Below are positions 43,187-54,773 of a stretch of 64,000 nt of DNA, piece by piece. Origin of the DNA: Humulus lupulus (Eukaryota > Streptophyta > Magnoliopsida > Rosales > Cannabaceae); the NCBI RefSeq assembly GCF_963169125.1, contig NC_084793.1, positions 39,361,078-39,425,077 of the forward strand, given 5' to 3'. Numbering within the stretch: position 1 is the stretch's first letter; every line of letters begins with the position of its first letter. The notes beneath the pieces are model-generated. The model did no database searches. It had not been told where the DNA came from and was given only the letters and a program-made list of their open reading frames with translations. The position numbers and the translations under genes were made by a program.

Positions 43187-44314
43187 ATGGAAGTGAAAAA
43201 AGTGGCGGTAAATGAAATTTTGTTAAAACACCCGCCTTTACTTTTTCCCCAATCTTCATTCTCTAAAATCATAAAACAAAAGCAAAACCGAGTTTCTTCC
43301 CTCGGTCTCTCTCTCTCTGAAATGGGTTCTCTCTACCCTAATCTTCTCACCTCACGCCTCTCCCCTCGGTCTCTCTCTCTCTCTCTCTCTCGCATGGCCG
43401 ATTGATGAATGGAAGGGTACAGGGGCTTCTATGTCTTAGCGATGGGCTTCGGGCAAGGACTTTACGGCGACATCATTCTTCAGCGATGGTAACTATTTCC
43501 ATCTCGCTCTCTCTTTCTCTCTTTCAACCTTTCTCTCTATTTGTTGCAGGTGTGCTCTAGGGTGGTGGGCTCTTGCAGCTTGAGGTGTGTGACAGGGAGA
43601 CTCAGCTCGTGCGTTCTACAAGGTGGCTTCCTCGTGGGTGTGACGGGTTCGACTTCGATGAGGTTGTACTGCAACAAATGGATTTTCTGGGTTTGGTAAT
43701 ACAGTTCTGGTTTTTTTCTTCTTCCGTTTATCTGGATTTATGGCTTGATAGAAATGATAATGGGTTTTATGTCTCAAATACAGTAATTTTAAGGAAAAAC
43801 TAAAGTTTAGGATTTAAGTCTAAAATTGATTATGTGAGGGTTTTGAATGGAGCCCTTCCAAATGATATGGGAGTTTTAGGCTGGTATTCTGTTCCAATTG
43901 ATTTCAGTGCAAGGTTTTTCCACTGTAAATTTTAGAGGTTTTTGAGTAGTAAAATTGTGGAGCAAATATATTTGCTCTCATATTGCTTCTTTGAAAGATG
44001 AACTTGAGTGTTGCTCTGTTTTTATATAGCTATTTTAATCAGCTGTTTCATTATTTCATCTAAATGTGAGAAGACAACTTATTTTGATACATTTCTTGAC
44101 ATACCTAGGTATGATTTTATTCACATTAAAGAGCTTTATGATAGAGGGTTAAAGAATTCATAGCCTATATAGAAACTCTACTTCTTCAGTGACAAATGTA
44201 ATGAGAATATAGCTCATTTATGCGATATGGTCATATCTCAACATTGGTGAAGTTGCTTTTGAGTCAGTCCACATCAATTATATGAAATCTTTATTTGTTA
44301 TTTGATGATTACAG
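43187..44314 (+). other. CACTA interior, promoter/5'UTR-like and unrecognised
   Basis: Pyrimidine-rich sequence with a (CT)n run at 43372-43391 and an open frame ATGGGTTCTC... near 43322, resembling a captured promoter and 5' untranslated region. No protein recognised. Confidence 0.4.
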
Positions 44315-44631
44315 TGGCGTGATTTCTCTGTTAATTTTCCAACTCTCGGAAGTTTCACAATCAATTCATCATTTTTTAAGAAGTTTGATTACAGCAATGC
44401 AGAGGTATGGTTGCTGTCCCCTTCATTTGTACATTATTTTTTTTCTGTCTAATGCAATTTTGTTGGCCGTATGGGAAATACCTTCCTTGCTTTCAGGTGA
44501 GGTTAATTGCATCTGTCCCTGGATATCACACGGGAAATAATATAAAAAAGTGGGGACACATGAAATTACGTACTGTACTCCAAGAATGTACCTTTGATCG
44601 TGAGTTTCAGAGATCTCCTCTTGTTTATCAG
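44315..44631 (+). pseudogene. TDP1: captured tyrosyl-DNA phosphodiesterase 1 fragment (two exons)
   Basis: Exon 44315-44404 (after TTACAG, before GTATGG) reads WRDFSVNFPTLGSFTINSSF and ends at FDYSNAE. Exon 44497-44631 (after TTTCAG, before GTAGAA) reads [31 protein letters not shown] and SPLVYQ. Both are whole codons in phase 0. They match the region of TDP1 between its two HKD motifs (in the human enzyme the STPGRF..WGHFRLKKLL region). TDP1 removes topoisomerase I and other adducts from DNA 3' ends. Both catalytic HKD motifs lie outside the captured part. No stop or frameshift is seen within it. Confidence 0.85.
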
Positions 44632-45799
44632 GTAGAAAAAACGTGTTTGTTGTGATGAATTGATTGTAAACATTATATGATAGTGTTATAACAAATAGAA
44701 AAAAGGGATATAGAGCAAGAGAGGGAGCTATTCTATGTTATTTTAAGGGTTCTTAGATGTATATAAACTAAAATGTAGCAGAGCTCATGATACTTAGAGT
44801 TTTTTTTTTTTTTTTTTTAATCTTGTGGCTTTAGAATATGGCTCCACCAAAATGATTTTGTTACTAAATAATACATAATCAATAAACCCTGCAGACATAG
44901 TCACTTAAAGATAATTGCAAGTTCTCTACTATATTTGTTTAAACTTGACCTTTCTTGCCTAGGTTATAGTCATCATTGTACTTATTGATTTATTCTACTT
45001 GTTTTAATGTTCATCTGAATTTATGATCATTAGATAGTCTTAACCATCTGTACTTTCTGATTTATTCTACTTGTTTTGATTTTCATTAGTATTTATGATA
45101 ATTAGATGATGTTTAACATATAATGGTTTCTTCTTTGAAAATGATGCAATCATGTTTAACAGAAACTGGTGGTTAAGCTCCCACAAGTAAAACATGTAAT
45201 TGAGGGTGAAGGAACTATGTGTGAGAACTATAAATCACTGCAAGAAAAATGAACATTAATTACACTGAAATTGCACATTATAAAAGAAACGATATCATAG
45301 GTAGTGTCGCTGGCCTTTATTAAAGAATTAAGCGCTATCCATAAAAAAGTAAAAAAACAAAATCAAGCGCCAAAGTTAATTTAGTATAAGTCTCCCGCCT
45401 TTACACTAGAACCCTTCATTTTGTTTATTCCTCTTTCTCTCTTCAACTTCAATTCAGAATGTGTACTCACTGAAATCAGGGTTTGCTCTTTTCCTCTTTC
45501 CTCTTCATTCCCTCATAGCAGCCGAAACTAAGGCTGTTCTATTCCCTAATACTGAAGTTTGTTTTTCTGCTTGGGCGAACTATGGCTAGGACTTCCATGC
45601 TTTATATCTTAGTAGCTCAACCCTTTTAACACTTGCCTGCCTCCTTTATTGAACGAATTTTCAATTACTTTAGGAAACTATTATGGTTCTGGACCAAGAA
45701 CTTGATTTCTCTGATGTGTTTTTTGTTTGAATCTTGTAGTTGATCCCTATGGCTTCAATCTTATAGCCTTGTCTCTGTATTGAAGTTATTTCTGTCTTT
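44632..45799 (+). other. CACTA interior with possible inner CACTA end at 45236
   Basis: Mostly non-coding. CACTGCAAGAAAAATG at 45236 resembles a CACTA terminus. The following 250 bp (short stem-like words, then CCGCCTTTACACTAG and a pyrimidine-rich leader) parallels the layout at 43098-43330. Confidence 0.4.
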
Positions 45800-46411
45800 G
45801 CTGTTGGAGATAATCTGGATGGTGGTTCTACTGGCACACATTGGCAGCGGCCTGAATCCGAGGATACTACCAAGTCTGGGAACGGGATGCCTATTACTGG
45901 CTCAGTAAAGCAGGCACAAACACTTGGAGATGCCATGGCTGAGCATATCTGGAGAACTAATGAACAAATCTTTTAGTCGAGAAGATTAGCTGACACATTG
46001 TCTGTTCCAATGCAAATGTCCGGCCCTTATTTGAACTCCAATGTAATTTCAGACAAGGATGCCTATGGAAATCTGAGTGCTTAGGAGAAGTTTGAGAGCC
46101 TATCTGGTATGGAAGGGCTTGGATCAGTCAGCATGGATCAGTTGCAATTCAATCTTGTGACTACTCAAGGAACACGTTCTAATGAATCAAAGGGCTTCTC
46201 GCATACAGAGATGAATCAAGGCTTTGATTCTTCTTTTGTCCTTTCAGATGAAGCATCAACTTTTCCACCAAAGACATCTAGCAGGCATCAAAACATAATT
46301 GTCTGTGTCTGGTGTGGAGAGGAATTTTATTATGAGGGTGTTAGCTCTAGAACAGAATTAGAGTCAATGGGAATTATGTGTGCAAACTGCCAGGATAAGT
46401 TCTCTGGTTAA
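45800..46411 (+). pseudogene. captured gene fragment with CxxC zinc motif, unrecognised
   Basis: A reading frame runs from about 45806 (GDNLDGGSTGTHWQRPE) through GNGMPITGSVKQAQTLGDAM, two in-frame TAGs (about 45976 and 46082), and the open stretch 46109-46411 (MEGLGSVSMDQLQFNL). It ends CVWCGEEFYYEGV ... MCANCQDKFSG and TAA. The paired CxxC motifs, 28 residues apart, suggest a small zinc site. Codon structure and length point to a real gene origin. I do not recognise the family. Confidence 0.55.
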
Positions 46412-47116
46412 CAATCATGGCAGTTGTCTTCTAGTGCTCTGGCTCCACTGATGATTCAATTTTATACACCCAACACTTGTCAAAGAGAACATCTTAGATA
46501 CAAGGTAATCTCCCTGCTCAATCAAGCTTCTTCTGGTCTTTTATGTATTTCTGTCTTTGCTTACTTTCCAAGAAGTAGAAATAAGGACACCAACTGTGCC
46601 AGTTTCTTCTTTCCTTTTCTTTCTTTTAATTTATTATTATTATAATTTTATTTAATAAAATAATTTTTATATGGATTTTCCATTATTTAGGTGGATTAAT
46701 GATATAGTTGGTGACCTCCTTACGTTTTAGCCAACTTGTGAAATCTTGAGTGATACAAAGTAATTAACTGGAATTTGATTGACTCTTGAAGTAACATATG
46801 TGAAACCTTGAGTCAAACCTGTTCAATGCAACTTACATTGTCAAAGAACATTTGTGATATTGACCCTTCTTTTTAAGACATAAAAATCGATTCTTTCTAT
46901 TTGTGCAACAAATTTTTGATGTCTGAACAGAAAGGAAAAAAGTACGTGAAATAAGAACAGCATAAACTCTTTACTGTACTAATCTTTGATTTAGGATTAA
47001 AATACATTTTTTGATTTGATTTCCATCTTTTCTTGATGCTTTTCTGAACATCAAAAGCTTCTTTTAATTTTGGTTTATAGGTGGATCTTTTATTTTTATT
47101 TTGTTTTGGTATTCAG

Positions 47117-47583
47117 ATAGATGAATGTGATCTTCACAAGGTTTGCGAAATTAAAGCCTTGAAGAAGTCAGGGTTGGAAAAAGCTTGGAAGATTCTTGAA
47201 AATGTGGCCAAACAGATCCAACCCATTATGTGTAACCACAAATGGCGTGTCAAGCTTCTTTTTGAGGTCTGGTATTTTGTTATCTTTTTCTCTAGTAAGT
47301 TTTTTTGGAGCTTATTTTGGTAAAAAGTTGCATTTTTGTTATACCAATTTTCTTTTCCTGGGTTTTATATTCAAGTATGAATGACAGCCCAAAAAATCTA
47401 TCTCTTCCGGGACTGAATGTAGGAGGAGGTCTTCAAGTAAAGATAAGGCTTAGAAGGCTGAATAGAGACTGGGATTTCTTCCCTTTTGATCAAACTCTTG
47501 ATACCACGCTTCATGAGCTTTGCTACAATGTTCATGGCCCTCATAATGCCAACTTCTACAAGCTTTGGAACGAACTTAGAAAG
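47117..47583 (+). pseudogene. captured WLM-domain (Wss1/SPRTN-like) metalloprotease fragment
   Basis: Exon 47117-47266 (ATTCAG before, GT after) reads DLHKVCEIKALKK, ILENVAKQIQPIM and HKWRVKLLFE. A second exon, about 47388-47583, reads LPGLNVGGGLQVKIRLRRLN, RDWDFFPFDQTLDTTLHELC, YNVHGPHNANFYKLWNELRK. This is the WLM domain of plant Wss1-type proteases, which degrade proteins crosslinked to DNA. The second His of the HExxH zinc motif is Tyr (CAC to TAC, 47521-47523), so the site cannot bind zinc normally. The second exon does not join the first in phase at any visible acceptor. The C-terminal part is absent. Confidence 0.85.
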
Positions 47584-49159
47584 GTTTATATTTGTATACA
47601 TGCATATATATAGCTCTCATTATCTTTAGTAATGTTACTATGATTGTTAAATTTGATCGTTGCATTTGTTACCTTTTCATTTTTTTGGGTGGTGGTTTAT
47701 TCTTATCCCATGTGCCTTTTTTTTAAATTTTTTTATGGAATATATGTGTACAAGTAATGTTAGAATTTTCTTTTTTATAAGTTGATGCAATGTCTTGAGA
47801 TTATTCCTTTTAAGGTTGAGGACTTCAACTGTAGTTGTCTGAGTTATGATTGATGTTTACTATAGTGATTGTATATAATTGCTGCATTGAATTGTTATAT
47901 TTCTATATATAACATGTTCAGTTACGTTTTAATTGTAGTCATAAGGTTTCTTGTTCTACTGATTTTCTTTATTGATTAAGATAATATATAATGTATTTTC
48001 TTAGCTATGCATATACATGAACTGTTCTAATAGGTGATAATAAGGGCTTCTATTTTCTTCACTCCATCCCACTCTTGTTGAATTTGATTGTTGGTCTGTT
48101 TAATCAAAGAGGTGTTCTCTGCATTTTCTTTTCTACTTGACTATTATTAGTATTCATTGAAAGGCTTAGATGGGGATAAAATTGGTCTCAAGAGTCAAGA
48201 CAGTCCATGGTGGTAAAGCAACTGTATATGAACCTATCATCTTTAATATCTATTTCCACTAAACCATTGATAATGAACCAATATCACCCTTCTTCATTGG
48301 ATGATATTTATATTATTGTCCATAGAGGATTGTTGGTTATGACTGACTAATTATTTAAATTCTTATGTAGCTAAGCAAATCAACCCACAACAAAGACAAG
48401 TGCACAATAGATGATGAATTGAAGGATGGAGCAAATTTCATGGTTTACTTTTTGTGTATCTTGTTATGTTTTTGTTTTTCATTTTTGAAGTAAAAAATGT
48501 TCAAGATTATAGAACTTTATTATGTATGTTTTCAAACTTAAGTTAGAACTAAGATCTCATGAAGTAGCTATAGTCATGGTTTGAATTAGTTCTTGTTTAA
48601 TGTAATACTTATGGTTTATCAATCTATTTAATATTACATTTTGTGATTAATTTTGATATTTTTTTTATCCAAATACGATAATAAAAACCTTTACATTTTA
48701 AAAAAAAACTTATGATTATCCTTACACAACACCATTAAAATTTTATTATCTAGACTAAAATAACAAAATTTTATTACTGGACCTTTAATATGACATTTAT
48801 GGCTGTTTTGGATACGTATTGTAAGTGTAACAAAACGTTATGATTTATATAATATAACAAACTAAAAACGCTATCAAAATAATCAATTATAACAGTTGAA
48901 AAGTGTTATGCAAAAAGTTTAAGATTAAACTTCAAATTTATAACCAATTACTCTAACTAAACATTATTATTTTAATATGATAGAAACAAAAAATGTGTTA
49001 TTGAATACTTTAAGATAACATCGAACATAACATTCAAAAACTGTTATAGAAAAGACGGGACTTTTAATAACAGGGGCTACGTTAGCGTTTTGAGAAGTGT
49101 TATGAATACTTCCGGTTAGCAGTTTTTAAGTGTTATGAATACTGTTTTTTCTTGTAGTG
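47584..49159. other. right interior and terminal region of CACTA element
   Basis: AT-rich without recognised genes. The last 300 bp contain words such as AAAGTGTTATG and AAACGCTA in both orientations, as expected of subterminal repeats. Confidence 0.5.
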
Positions 49160-49162
49160 TAT

Positions 49163-50395
49163 AGTCCCAAGTTTGGATCAGTTGGCTGATAAGGGGACTC
49201 GACTGTGACTTCGGAGTGTCTAGCTGTAGTGGTAGGTACCACTAAGGTTATGTTAGGTAGATCAAAAGGAACTGGACGGATCAGTGGAATTTCAAATGGG
49301 TATGCAAGGGTTCGTCGAAATTGTTGTCATGACTAGGGAATGAAGCGTACTGCGGGAATAAGGCAAGAATAGAACTAGCACCAGAGACATCGTGAAGAAT
49401 GACGGTAATTGAACAACTAAACTTAAAGGTTCAGTCAAGGTAGTTTCTTAACTTAAAGGTGATTAGATCGAACATCTTACAATAGGGCGTGTCAACATCA
49501 TGGGTTAAGGAGAAGGTCAAGTCTGCAAGAGTATATGCTGTATGTGGAAGCCAAACAAAATAATTGTTAGGAGCAGTTATCCCCTGCTAAGAATGAAGGA
49601 TTTATTTAGGTAAGTTATATGTAACTCTATCAGGAATGGTTTGGACTACTTTCAGTTAAGAACAGAATATGAGAATCCCCGGGTTGTCATCGCCGATGCT
49701 AGGGAATCAAAGATTGCAGGTGAAATTTCAGAAACGATAAACTCTAAATTCTCTAGTTGATAGTTAAGGTTACCTAATGGAAAATGATATGATTACGCAT
49801 CAATCAGCTAGGATTGAGACCACAATGCAATTGTTAAAGGAACGCTTTAGGGGATTAGAAACACTGTGAGACCGGTGAGGCACCACGACTTTGTCTGAGA
49901 CGTCCTAGGGGATGGTTATACCCTTGATAAAAGTAATATAGAGATCTAAAATCTGTTTGTGTGGATGGTGGTGTGATGGACTTCCAGAGATGGGATAAGG
50001 GGGTTGATCTGCACGTCATGGTGTAAGGGTATGCACAGGATGGACGAGTACAGGAGAACGACATGGTGGGCATCGTCCTTGCTTGGAACATGGGCTGTTA
50101 GTGTGGTGCATCCGGGACTAGGGTGCGCCTGTATACACATTGAAAAAGTGATCGTCTATACCCTATAATAGATATAAGGATAAGGAGTTAGTTGTTCTAC
50201 ATGGGAAGTCAAGTTGACAAGTGGTGCTGGTTAGCCACAATAAGGATGGAGAAAATGATTGAGACTGGCCCAAAGCCTGAGATTGATGAGTAACAGATAC
50301 ACCTCTAAGAATAAACAGTTGGACTCAGGAAGAAGATTTTGTAAGAAATGGCTACGAATTTCACCGCCTTGGCACAGACGAGTTAAGATATGTGA
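49163..50395 (+). other. decayed retroelement sequence right of CACTA insertion
   Basis: It should continue the gypsy element that begins at 39215, but only faint coding-like runs (VMLGRSKGTGRISGISNGYA near 49240) remain and no domain is certain. It ends TGTGA against the LTR starting at 50396. Confidence 0.4.
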
Positions 50396-52404
50396 TGTAA
50401 CGACCCAACTATTCTAAGACCTTAGACCATTAGAACTACTAAACATAGCTATTACTTTGAAGAACATATACATAAGAAATAATAATATCTTTATTAAAAC
50501 TTTAACATAATATTGTGAAAATTACAAAGTAAAAATAGAATTTTGGTATGGGTACCCATTATTTAAAACATAAAACATAATTTTAAAAAAAAAAAAATTG
50601 TTTACAAAACTAAATGCGAAAAATACATAGAAACATAATTAAAAAAAAAAACTAAAAATAACGCCATCCTCGATCGACAAGCAGTCCACTCAGTCCGTTC
50701 ATCCTCAACACACATGCCAAGCTTCCATGGATCCTTCCGCCTCCATATCTAGTTTCCTGCATCACACTAAAAAATAAAGGAATGAGCCTAATGCCCATCA
50801 AGGAAAATCTAACAACATACAACATAAATCATAAACATGAGGCTATATCATAATCGTATATTATAAAAAATATGAAAACAAACTCTATTACAATGGCCAT
50901 CATACTTCTTGTGACTTGCTAGCTAGGCAATCATATGTCCATAAATTTACGGGGCTAGTTATCTAAACAATTCATATAAATTTATGGGGCTCGTTATCTA
51001 AACAATCATATGCCCAAGGACTCTACTATTGGGACTTGTTATCTAAACAAGTTCTATATTTTTTATCTAAATAAATTATGTGATTGTTATCTAAACAATT
51101 CATATACTAAAACAACTAAAAACATATCATACATATAACATAAACATATATCAAAACATAATAGTATACAAAATCTATCTTATTTTCCTTACCAAAACCA
51201 GGATATTTGAGAACAAATGCGGGACTTGGAACACTCCTAAAACCAACAATAAGGATGGTGAGTATTTCTAAAAAGTAAAGAATAAATGTGGAAACTAAAC
51301 CTTCAAGAAGAAACTTACTGAGAAAGATCTTTAAATTTTAAGAACCTAATCAAAAAACCAATATCAAAAGTTAGGATCTGAATAAAAGGAACAAAAGAAA
51401 AACTAAAGTAGTTTAAAGAACTGGACTTAAAGAATAGTAATACCTTATTTGACCTTATGGATTGGTCTAACTTCAATACCGAAATACACTAAATCTCACT
51501 TCCCAAGTATTTATAAAGCTTAAGAATGACAAAGCTTTTTCCCAACCCAAGTGTTTATCACTCTATGGTAGTACTAGCACCTTGGAGTCTCTGATCACAG
51601 CTTGAAGAATGAGGGGAAGGGCTGGGTACTAGGTCCTATTTATAGAGGTAAGGAGTTAAACTAACCTCATTTTGATTTGAATAAAAATAATGAATATAAT
51701 TGAAAATATTTTAATATTCGTCAATCAGAGGCTTAAGACTCGGTCAAAACGTTCAGAGGTAGGTCTAAGTAGTTAAGGTTTGATTTTAAAATTAAAAACA
51801 AAAAAATAAAAAATATATATATAACTTAGGGTGATATATCGCCCCTATGTGGCGATATATCGGCTCTGCCCTAATCCCGAACCTCCGTTCATACGTTCGT
51901 GCAACGTCAACGTGTTTTCCGTATTCTTCGTCAGGCGATATATCGGCTCCAAGCTGCGATATATCGGCATACGTGAATATTTTAAACACGTAATTTCACT
52001 TTTTCAGCATAATTAAGGTTTGATAACTGCTTTGACTGAGTCAAAATGCGACCCTAACAGTTTCGGGTACGCACTACAGCTGCTATTTCTTTATTTTATC
52101 ATCAAAATACTTAATTCCTTAATAATCATGCTTATGACAAGTGTCATATTCTTATTGGCTATATCTAAACCTTGGTTTATAATAAATAATATATCTAGGA
52201 CCAACAATATTAATCAAACCTTATGTTATAATTAATATTCTTAAACTATAGGTTAAACTTATAAAATCCATAATTGTTGCTACGAGTTTCCATCTAAGTC
52301 CCGACTTGAACCAAAATCCACGGAATCTAACATACTACAAACTAATACTAACTATTACTACTACTATTATCTAGCCAGTTAAGTAAATATTCTGGGACTC
52401 TACA
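50396..52404 (-). repeat. chromovirus 3' LTR
   Basis: 2009 bp. On the - strand it starts TGTAGAGTCC and ends GGTCGTTACA. It keeps a TATA box (CTATAAATAGG on the - strand, about 51635-51646) and the CGATATATCG palindromes (51853, 51936, 51957, plus a one-base variant at 51832). Confidence 0.9.
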
Positions 52405-52418
52405 ATTCTCCCCCACTA
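52405..52418 (-). promoter_or_regulatory. polypurine tract
   Basis: AGTGGGGGAGAAT on the - strand lies directly before the 3' LTR. Confidence 0.8.
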
Positions 52419-52440
52419 AAAAGAATTTTGTCCCCAAAAT

Positions 52441-52822
52441 TTACTTATCAAACAATTCCAGATACCGAGCTAACATGTCTTCCTCCAACTCCCAAGTTGC
52501 CTCACGTTCAGAACTATTTCTCCATAGGACTTTGACTATCGAAATACTCTTACACCGTAATTCCTTCATCCCTCTATCTAGGATGCTAACCGGCTGTTCC
52601 TCGTAACTCAAGTCTTTCTGGAGTGCTATCGTATCATACTTGAGGACGTGAGATGGGTCTGACACGCAGCATCGAGATGTGGAACACATTGTGACAATCT
52701 GCTAGAGCTGGCGGTAGGGCTAATCTATATGCTACTGCTCCCTCTTCGTCCAATATCTCAAAAGGACCTATAAACCTAGGACTAAGCTTGTCTTTCTTCC
52801 CGAACCGCTTCACACCTTTCAT
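52441..52822 (-). pseudogene. integrase C-terminus and chromodomain, frameshifted
   Basis: The frame 52822-52634 reads GVKRFGKKDKLSPRFIGPFE and VAYRLALPPALADCHNVFHI. A shifted frame (52689-52441) reads DTIALQKDLSYEEQPVSILD and ends with the chromodomain signature VLWRNSSEREATWELEEDM. It would direct integration to marked chromatin in an active element. One frameshift near 52650-52680. Confidence 0.85.
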
Positions 52823-53583
52823 AGGAGATATCCTTAAGAAGACTTAATCTCTGACTTTGAATTCCACATCACGCCGCTTGGCATCCGCATATCTTTTCTG
52901 ACGGCTCTGAAGCAGCGAGCATACGCTTTCTAATCAGCGCTACTGCATCCTGAGCTTCTCTAACAGCTTTGGGTCCAAGTAGTTGCCTTTCTCCTACTTC
53001 GTCCCAATACAACGGCGATCAACATCTCCTTCCATAAAGCGACTCATAAGGTGCCATCCCGATCGTTGACATGGTAGCTATTGTTTTAGGAAAATTCTAT
53101 CAGCGGCAAATACTTACACCATGATCCTCCAAAATCAAGTACACAAGCGCGCAACATATCTTCTAAAAATTTTATGGTACGCTCGGACTGTCCATCGATC
53201 TGAGGATGAAATGCCATGCTAAGACTTAACTTGGTACCCATGGCTTGCTGCAAGCTTCCCCAAAATCTCGATGTAAACACAGATCATCTATCGAATACTA
53301 TTTTCTTAGGGATTCCATGTAACCATACTATTTCTTGGACACAGATGTCTGCGTATTGATCCACTGTGTATGAAGTCTTAACAAGCAGGAAATTAGCTGA
53401 CTTGGTTAGTCTATCTATTACTACCCAAACCGAGTCATGTTGCTTATTCGTTCGAGGCAAACCTGTTACGAAATCCATGGCTATGTCGTCCCATTTCCAT
53501 TCTGGAATGCTAAGTGGTTGTAATAAGCCTGCAGACCGTTGATGTTCTGCTTTCACTTGGTGGCATACTAAGCATTTAGACAC
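52823..53583 (-). pseudogene. gypsy integrase core, broken
   Basis: 53583-53284 has the zinc-binding end SKCLVCHQVKAEHQR and the core start WDDIAMDFVTGLPR with VIDRLTKSANFL. A stop follows at 53281-53283. 53280-53086 reads FTSRFWGSLQQAMGTKLSLS and FHPQIDGQSERTIKFLEDML. The rest to 52823 is decayed. The N-terminal half of the zinc domain lies on the other side of the solo LTR. Confidence 0.85.
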
Positions 53584-53602
53584 ATACTCCGTTATATCCT
53601 TC

Positions 53603-54773
53603 TGTTATATTATTTCATATAATATAATATTAGATTAAATAATGTGACAAAATGTGATTTGTCACACCTTGTAACATATTATTGAGAGTCATAAAATTGG
53701 ACACATGTGTGTACCCAAATGTGACATATTTTGGAGTTACAAAATCAGTTACAAATTTGTAACTCCCAAATATTACCCAATAATGTGTATATTATATGTT
53801 ACACATTTGAGATTGGATTTCATAAAGCCATAATGAAATATGGCTGTTGGAGACATGTTTTTAACTCCCAATAGGTGTTTGGAGGTTACAAAATTATGTG
53901 GGAAAGGATTTGGGACGTTTTGGAACGATTTGGAAAATGACAATTTTTGTGCTGAAACTAGGATGTGGCCGCAGCCACTGTCTTTCCCTGGCCGCGGCCT
54001 AGGGGATAGAGGCCAGTGGCCACGGCCACTGATGATCTTGGCTGCGGCCAGTGAGGTTGACAGCCTATGTGAATTTTTAGTTTTTTTTCCAAATTGAACG
54101 GTTCTAACATCCCAAATAACTCCCAAATCTCCATTTTAATTCCATAAACATCTAAATAAACATTGGTAACAGCCATGGGGGTTGGTGGAATTTGAAATTC
54201 AAAGGGGTATCTCAAACTCTATAAATAGGAGCCTAATGCTCACTTGTAAGACACACCATTTCCATCCATAAAGCACTTGGCTGGAAAATACACCTTGAGG
54301 CTTGATTATTCCAGGAAGCATTTCTAAAAATTTGTGAGAGATCCCTTAGTGCTTGAGTTAGGGGGAAATAAGCTTTTTGACAAAGGTTTTAAACTTTGTT
54401 CAAGTTGGTGATCCTCAACCCTCTTCGCTTAGGTTGTGTAAGTGAGAGTTTACTTTTGTTTTGTTCTTGCATTTTTCTCTATTTCTATTCTTCTTATTTT
54501 CATTTTCTATTTACTTGTAACTTTTGTTTAGAGTTGTAATCTTCTTTTCTTTTGTTTCAAACACCTTTCCTTTACTTGTAATCTTTTGTTTAGAGTTGTA
54601 TCTTTCAACATTCTCTTCTTCTCCTTCTTCTTCTTCCTTTCCTTTGTTTGTTTGTATTTTCAGTTATAGAGTTGTAACACTCTTTTTAATCAATCATCTT
54701 GTCCATTGTATTTTTATATAAAGTTGTAATATTATCTTACCTTTTCCATTGAGGCAATCTATTTTTCGTAACA
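53603..54773 (+). mobile_element. solo LTR in integrase gene with TSD CCTTC
   Basis: It starts TGTTATATTATTTC and ends TTTTTCGTAACA. The 5-bp duplication CCTTC is at 53598-53602 and 54774-54778, and the integrase reading resumes across it. TATAAATA is at 54220-54227 and a T-rich 3' part follows, so it is read on the + strand. A copia origin is likely from the TGTT...AACA ends. It contains GC-rich GGCCGCGGCC-type repeats at 53968-54052. Length 1171 bp, no internal genes. Confidence 0.85.
54220..54227 (+). promoter_or_regulatory. TATA box of solo LTR
   Basis: CTCTATAAATAGGAGCC. Confidence 0.55.

Larger units (their letters stand above)
43098..49159. mobile_element. CACTA transposon carrying TDP1, WLM and zinc-motif gene fragments
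   Basis: The left end is CACTACAACAAATTTG and the right end is TTTTTTCTTGTAGTG. The 3-bp target duplication TAT is at 43095-43097 and 49160-49162. Length is 6062 bp. No transposase motif was seen. On the + strand it carries exons of TDP1 (44315-44631), an unrecognised zinc-motif gene (about 45800-46411) and a WLM metalloprotease (47117-47583). A further CACTGCAAGAAAAATG at 45236 may be the end of an inner CACTA element. It sits inside the gypsy element that starts at 39215. Confidence 0.88.

Noticed and set aside
53773..54215. Open frames in the solo LTR as genes
   Set aside because: They overlap on both strands inside an LTR with clear target duplications.
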